A stretch of 64,000 nucleotides of DNA from the NCBI GenBank assembly GCA_029582265.1, contig CM055828.1, forward strand, positions 32,051,263 through 32,115,262, read 5' to 3'. Made by a program: the position numbers and the translations under genes. Below are positions 57,530 to 64,000 of the stretch, in pieces. The number at the start of each line of letters is the position of its first letter. Position 1 is the first letter of the stretch. Origin of the DNA: Zoroaster sp. YZ-2022 (lineage: Eukaryota > Echinodermata > Asteroidea > Forcipulatida > Zoroasteridae). Under the pieces are notes generated by a model that was given only the letters and a program-made list of their open reading frames with translations, made no database searches and was not told where the DNA came from.

Positions 57530-60500
57530 GCGCTGTACACTGTAGTGTGGATAGAATTACCATAATATTGCAAGAGTAGACAGTCCCAAATGTACTAATG
57601 GTAGTAGGGGGACAATGCCGAAGCTAGATTGCTATACTTGGTGCACTTCACCACAAGTGCATGACAAGAAATCAGTAAATTTTAGAATATTGAATTGATT
57701 TTGGATGATATTTAAGACCGGCTGTTATTAATCTTTCCGTCCTTCATAGTTCACAGTATTACAGTTTTAAAAAAGTAAAAAAGCTTCAATCAATCATATT
57801 ATCGTTATGCAAATTTGAAACAACAGCTGTTTATTGCTACATTCTTCGCAGATGGCGAAAATACATTAAAGGTAAGATAATTTCCAGCAGCAAAGCAGCA
57901 TGATAAATCCTTGCATTTCCTAGCACGTACCACTGTTTTACCGAAACCCTACTACTTCAATCCTTCCATATCACACACGTGGCGGCTTACCAGGTTTTGA
58001 TTGGCCAGGCAGGGAAACCAACGTGATTTGGCTGAGATATGCATTTATATTCTAAAAAATGACTTTTGGACTAAATCGTCCAGCTGTGAATTACTATAAT
58101 ATAGAAAGGCTTTGCTTCTGAATTTGGTAAGGAAAAAATAATAAGAAACAAATGTAACATAACTTTGTACCGATCTCGGTATTAATTACACGTAAGACGA
58201 CCTCTCTAACCACTACGCTACCATAGAAACATGCAATTCAAAATATTTGCAGAATTACTTATAGATGGAACTTTTTTCAATCAGCTATTATAAGATATTG
58301 GTAAATCTAAAGTGAACACAAAATTATCTGAGAAAAAAGCGCTTTGTTAGTCACTCACAGTCCTGTATGAGAAGTGTTCCAGTTCCAACGTAATTACGTG
58401 TAGATGTGAATGTATTCAATAATAATGATAGCAAGGTGAATAATTATGTTTTTAGTAAATTAGGCTAATAGCGATCAGGAAGTTTTGTATGTCGTGTTAT
58501 GCAACAAGAGTGCATAGTGCGCGCCGAGTAGAGGTAGATTTTTGTATTTTTTTATATTTTGAATTTATTCAGTTTAGGCCAATTTTTTTGTTGCCACTCT
58601 GTTGGACCTCACAAGTCTACTTTTCAAGCATATTTTTTTTCCTTCACCACGACAACTGAAACAATTGTTCTCCCTCGCATTCCAGACAACGGGTGTGTGT
58701 TGAATGCTATGTATTCTGACGCCAAAGAACAATTCATCTTGTTTCTGTCATTGAAAATCGTAATCCAGTAGAGATTATGTCAAGGTAATGGAGCCAGACG
58801 GATATTAACCATTGTCTCTCCTCAAACTGATATTGAATATCACGTAGGTGTAACAGATTAAAGGGAACTGGATCGAATTCATTCTAGTTTTAGGGCTATT
58901 TTCAGCCTACAGAAATCCTAACACAAAGGTAGATTACCTTCACATTGGCCTTTCCAACAGATGTAGATAGAGGTATTATGTGGGGACAATATAGCAATCG
59001 ATGACAACATTGATTTAATAAATCTGTATAGAGGTGAATTTAAACCAGCTAATTGGTGCTGTGTTTTCCGTAAGCTTACTTCAAAGGTATCATTTCTAAT
59101 CGGGAATCGCCAGGGATCACATGCCAACAGAACATTAAACATCGTCTTCATCAGGTAAGGTAAGTAAAATTCGAAAGACCTTTACAAAAATTGTGTTATC
59201 AGTGTTGTCCCAGATCAGGTGAAATGTTTTGCTATGATTCGGTAAGAATTCAGAAGATGTGGATTTCGCATTTATTTATTTTTTTGCTCTTGAGTAAAAT
59301 GTTAGACAGTTGATGTTAATGAAAATATTGAGATTTGAGAAGCAATTCAAAAATTTATTTTCAAAACTGGATAATATCGATAAATCGAGGACATAGGAAA
59401 CAGAAGGGCTGCTCAATCAACAACTTTGAGGAAAGTTTATCTCACGTTTGGAAGAAAAATTCCCATTTCTCTATTTTAAGCTTGACGATCTGCCTATTAA
59501 TAAATGCCCCCAGACAATATGATTGTCGAGACGTTATCACGCTGCATTTTAACAGTTTAATTTAGTTAAAATCTCATTCATGAACACATGCATGACCGGC
59601 TAAATCTGGCATGGTATCTGACGATACAATTACAAACAAATGTAACATGTAAACAGAACTTGTAATAAAGACCAGTCAATATGAACATATTATGTGAGTT
59701 GTGTGTTAGCTAGTACCCGCGTTCGACACGTGACACCGAAATGAACCAATTTAATTTAAGTCACCTTGAGACTACATTGCTCTTTTTTAAGGAAATTGAA
59801 AAGGCATTTATTTATTTTGTTCGACGCTGATTTTACTTTCCAGGATACAGACCTCTAAAAGGCTCGGTCCAATATCATCCGTGGCCAAATGTTGGTCTTT
59901 ATCCTGCATTGGACTTTTATTCCAAGTAATAAATGTACATTCAATAAATGACAATCCAGTGGGTCAAGTCGTGATGACATAAGGGTGCATTTACGGCTAC
60001 TAAAGACCGGTCATTATCAAAATCCAACCAACTCGTACGTGAGGTGCTTACCAGCTGTTGTGCTTGCATAAAGCTGACGCACGACTCACAGAATTAACCA
60101 ATCATTGTAGTCATAAGTTCGTTTTGAGTCCCGACGACTATTTGACGTGTCCCGAATAAGTCTTTTTCCAATAAATATAATTATAATAAATACCGAAATT
60201 TTGAAGAAGTAAAAAGTCCATTACTCACCACTGAGTGATATAATTGTTTGACAGTTCTTTTGCCAGTATATCACTAGAAATTATTTATCTATTTCAGCGT
60301 AAATAGAGGAAAGGTATTCTATAAATAAATCATCAAACCAATCCGTCAGAGTTTCACCACAATGGGTGGTCTTATTTTTGAGAAAATGACGAGAAACTGT
60401 TAAATGTAAAGCGTATACTGGGTATACTGGTACAGAAAACGTTTTAAAAATTTGACATAACAATTCCTATTTTGTCTTAAAATAAAACCATTGATACGTT

Positions 60501-61010
60501 TTTGCCCCAAAAAGTATCCTGTTTCTGGTCATAGCTCTGCTTTAATATCGGTGCGGTAACGCGCTTTTGGGGGTAATCTTTTTTTTTCTTTTTTTCTCTT
60601 TTTTTTTTCCTTATATTTTTTCTTCTGCTAACAGGGAAATAAGTGATACATGTACACGCGGGGAACAAATTTCTCGTATACAAAGTATGGTGGCTAAGAG
60701 AGGCCTCACAAATCGGGCAAACGTTCATACCCCTATGTGAAAGTCGTTTAAAACAAAGCACGGCAGAATTCAAATCAATCCAGCAATTTTGGCTGTAAAA
60801 AAAAATAAAATTAAAAAAATGCCAACACGCGGGTCTGAGGCAACGCGCGCGGAGACCAGAAACCGGAGACATTTTTTGTTTTGTTTTTGTTACATAACAC
60901 CAAATAATTTGTTTAAATAGTAATTGGATAATCTGGTACTAAAGCGATATGGTCTAACTTAACACATAGGCCTAATACGCGTCTTTACAATATATGATTT
61001 GTTGGGTTTT
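57530..61010. other. Intergenic region upstream of gene 2
   Basis: No consistent exon chain. It contains a minus-strand MITE at 60497-60876. Short ORFs at 58918 (-) and 59335 (+) lack motifs. The promoter of gene 2 may lie here but no element is convincing. Confidence 0.6.
60497..60876 (-). mobile_element. GTCTCCGG-family MITE, inverted full-length copy
   Basis: On the + strand it starts CCCCAAAAAGTATCCTGTTT and ends GAGACCAGAAACCGGAGAC, with the internal CACAAATCGGGCAAACGTTC. It lies just upstream of gene 2. Confidence 0.8.
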
Positions 61011-61014
61011 GTAG

Positions 61015-61128
61015 GAATTGTTCATCTGTAACGAAAGTGGTGTCATACCAACACCAAGATGGCTAAACTCACCATCCTCATGGTGACCCTTGTCCTTCCT
61101 TCACTTGTATGGAGTGCTCCTGCTAAGG
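61015..61128 (+). CDS. Gene 2 first coding exon: signal peptide
   Basis: ATG at 61059 (context CACCAAGATGG) starts MAKLTILMVTLVLPSLVWSA: a short basic start, a hydrophobic core and a small-residue end, typical of a secreted protein, with likely cleavage near WSA. The exon ends in phase 1 at GTAAGA. TTTTGTAG at 61007-61014 may be an acceptor after a 5' UTR exon. The next exon is at 63582. Confidence 0.8.
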
Positions 61129-63581
61129 GTAAGAAATACTTTCTGAAAATGTCTCCAAAATATATCATAGCAATTAGACCTTATAATTATACACTATTGG
61201 TAAAGTGTTTAATACGCATCCATATTTTTACCATACTTTTTTCAATATATCCATAAAGAAAATCTTTGAAGTGAGATATTTCATAAAATAGTTGTCGGAA
61301 GCTCAGTGTAACAGTACCTTAAGTGCATAAATTATTTTATGCCGGGAGTCATGACATGATCCGCAATAAATTCATTATGGAACAAATTATAGTGTTAAAC
61401 AGTGTTTCTTCAATTTTAAAACCTTTGTTTCCCTTCCCTCAAGTTAAACAGCAATTTTCCGATGAAAAAGTCAGTTTCTGAAATTACCGGTACACTAGTA
61501 CTAGTAGATATACCGGTATACGGTAGATACATCTTTTTAAGGGTCTTTTATTGTATTATGTTCAATCCAATGAGAATCGCTCAACAAGGTAGCATGTTTT
61601 TTTTTTGTTTTTTTTTTTGTTTTTTGAGAGTGAGCATGTAACACAAAACGCCGGTTCATAATTTACTCGAATGTGGAAGCGAACCGAATTACTGTAACTT
61701 TTACAATGAAATCGTAATCCTGTTCGTGGGACGTAATTCCAACATAAACCACGCCCATTTCGCACAAGCTGGCTCCAACGATCATCAGAGACCCACTGGA
61801 AATGCATTGACCACTCTTTTTTAAAGATTTACGCAAGAAATTAGGAAGCCCGGTACTTGCCTTTAACGTAGGTTTTGTAAAGACTCTCTCCGTGGTTTCC
61901 CCAAAAAGGGATTTCACTCTTCTCGTACTAAGCGAACTAATGTATTGCATTGAATTTGTATTATTTTAAACATTGCATAAAAAAGTACCGGTAATGTGTA
62001 CATATCATTTTCTTGTATCCGCTTAACCCAGAGGCGTAGCGAGGGCGTTTTCTTCAGGGGTGTGGAAGCTAATTTGCCGACTGACATCAGTGGCAAACAT
62101 TTTTGGTGGGTGAATTTACCGACTAGGCCTGGGCGAATAGTACGATTATTCGAATATTCGGGAATAGTTCTTGCTAATTGTACTTTTATTTGTATTTTTT
62201 TAAACTATTCGATTAATCGCGCTGGCGCGAATATCTGCAACTATTTGCGAATAATGACCATTCATGAGTAATTGCGAGTAATAATGTATTGCCTTTGCAC
62301 TGCATAACTTGCGGTCGTGAACTAACGTGAACTTGCTAACTATTCGTGACTAGTATTATTCGCGAGTAACGCTGCCAATTGCACCGTAATTGTCTAGGCA
62401 CTGCCGGTAGTGTTACGCATTGCAATATTCGTGAATAGTACTCGTGTGTAATGCCTTTGTATATTGAGGAATCCGACATGGCTGGCTGGATGTGACTGCT
62501 TCGACTGTTACCTGCTGATCAGAGGCATGCCGTGTCATGTAACAGTCTTGCCATTGTTCAGTTCATGGATTGGCCGATGAGAGTACTTGAGAGTAAATGT
62601 AATACGTTGTATATACATTGTATTTTGTATGAAGAAGAATAAATCACTTTGCCTTGGCCAATTTGTTTCGAAGAAAATATCTACTGGTTAATGATGATTA
62701 TTATAAATTATATGGTATAGTTAAAAACAAATGCTATTGTGAATTCAATCAATGTAATGTCTGGGAAAATTAGACAGAGGGTTCTCACCACATACAACAT
62801 GGGCGGATCCAGAATATTTTTTAGGGGGGGCTGAGAATCAAGAACGATTTTTCAGTACTACAAAAATTACAATGAAATAATCAAAGGGAGAGGAAAACAA
62901 AGCACAGTGAGGGGGAAATGAGGGGAAACATGAGGGGAAATACCTTACCGTTTGTATCTGATTCTGTTCTTTTTTTTCTTTCTTTTTTTACGATTTTAGG
63001 GGGGGCTACATCCCCAGCCGCCCCCCCGGATCCGCCAGTGTACAAGCTAGCGTATCGGCCCGATACGCAAAGATTTTTGGCCGATACGCTACCAACCAAA
63101 ATTGCTGAGTACATTTTTTCCACCCAATGCGCTCTATTCTTTGAGTACCTTTATTGTTCGTAGTGAAAACCCTTCACGTAACATGAATGCAGGCGCCAAA
63201 CAGCAATCTACTGATTCCCTTATCTTTAACGGATAGTAGAAGATACATGTATACACTTGAATATGATCATGTACATATTTGTTGATGAGATCTAAGTACG
63301 AATTATCATAAGATATGACTTTCACATAAAAAATGACTCAATACTATGGTTTAAACATCCTTAAATCATAATAAATCATAATAAAATCATAATAATTGTT
63401 CATCCACAGATCCAGGGCCTAGATAACCAAGGGTGGCATGTAAATTTACCATACGATTTTACGTCCGCCCCCCCCCCCCATTTCTTTACAAAACCCTTGA
63501 TCTGCTTCTGTTTTAGGCATTTCGAAGATTTACTTTAAACCTTAACAAATTATGCTTTTACTGTGTCTTTTAAATTTTCAG
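61129..63581. other. Gene 2 intron 1 (about 2.45 kb)
   Basis: Contains a T-rich tract (61600-61625), a stretch rich in ATTCG (about 62130-62440) and a MITE at 62797-63043. No further exon seen. Confidence 0.6.
62797..63043. mobile_element. MITE with GGCGGATCC ends
   Basis: Starts TGGGCGGATCCAG and ends CGGATCCGCCAGTG, with G runs inside both ends. Related to 16488 and 26228. Confidence 0.65.
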
Positions 63582-63752
63582 AAACTCATCAATGTGAGTT
63601 CCTGGAATCCGATGGCAGTGGCGTTTACTCCTTTGATGGCACAAAGCTAAGCGAGAACACATTCGCAGTCTCCTTCAGAGTAATGGCAAACCGTGATGTG
63701 CGTGTCGCTTTATCGCCCTTGAAACAGGAACATGACGGAATGTACATCATCT
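63582..63752 (+). CDS. Gene 2 FAMeT-like domain, first half (gene continues past window)
   Basis: 171 bp, phase 1-1, after TTTTAAATTTTCAG and before GTAAGC: ETHQCEFLESDGSG, YSFDGTKL, FAVSFRVMANRDVRVALSPL, DGMYII. This is the N-terminal half of a Methyltransf_FA (PF12248-type) module. The exon ends at the same residue and phase as the FAMeT exons of gene 1 (15818, 25549), so the second half should follow beyond 64000. Confidence 0.85.
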
Positions 63753-64000
63753 GTAAGCGTGCCTAAATATTGGATACCATAGCAAATTGCAGTAAAAATC
63801 AGTAAAATTTCGGTTTTGAATTAGCGTATTTCCTTAAGGACATGGTGCACTGTGAAAACCGCAACACAAGGTAACACACCACCAACCAGAGAATCAACTT
63901 GTCATTTAAAATTACCAAAAGTTCAATGTACCCCAAAAACAACACCCAACCCCTGTAGTTTTCAAACGACCACAATGACCCTTTTTCTTGCTTTGGTATG

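Overview
The window is animal (metazoan) genomic DNA: AT-rich, intron-rich and full of transposable-element debris. It most likely comes from an invertebrate deuterostome such as an echinoderm or hemichordate. I infer this from the combination of hyalin repeats (HYR), EGF modules and farnesoic-acid-O-methyltransferase-like (FAMeT/Methyltransf_FA) modules in one gene, and from the repeat landscape. No species is claimed.

Gene 1 fills about 1-48 kb on the + strand and enters from the left, so its start and signal peptide are not seen. I can place 58 exons. Every internal one is a multiple of 3 and phase 1-1, flanked by AG and GT. Together they carry roughly 5.5 kb of coding sequence. From N to C the product has: Pro-rich microexons plus HYR (twice, a 2-kb tandem duplication, 0.45-3.7 kb); HYR-HYR-HYR-EGF (twice, 4.1-6.2 and 9.05-11.7 kb); a block of microexon linkers, two FAMeT-like exons and an EGF (twice, 11.6-18.7 and 20.4-28.4 kb); further EGF and microexon blocks (28.3-34.1 kb); a diverged beta-rich domain (35.1-36.0 kb); and a very basic Lys/Arg/Ser tail. 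The tail is built from microexons, a 570-bp exon of 21 nine-residue repeats, and a 2.2-kb microexon cassette present 2.4 times (41.3-46.7 kb). It ends at a TAA at 46914, with a possible alternative last exon at 47971. The product looks like a secreted matrix or adhesive protein with a polycationic tail; that function is inference.

About 48.3-61 kb is intergenic. It holds MITEs, a mariner-type transposase remnant, SINE-like tRNA-derived repeats and one unassigned minus-strand ORF (57134-57526).

Gene 2 starts at about 61.0 kb on the + strand: a signal peptide exon, then an exon with the first half of a FAMeT domain, running off the right edge. Its domain exon ends at the same place and phase as the FAMeT exon of gene 1, so the two are related neighbours.

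Introns and spacers hold long hairpins that resemble Penelope-like element ends with hammerhead-like cores, a tandem array of a tRNA-like repeat, several minisatellites and at least one TIR family with seven copies.
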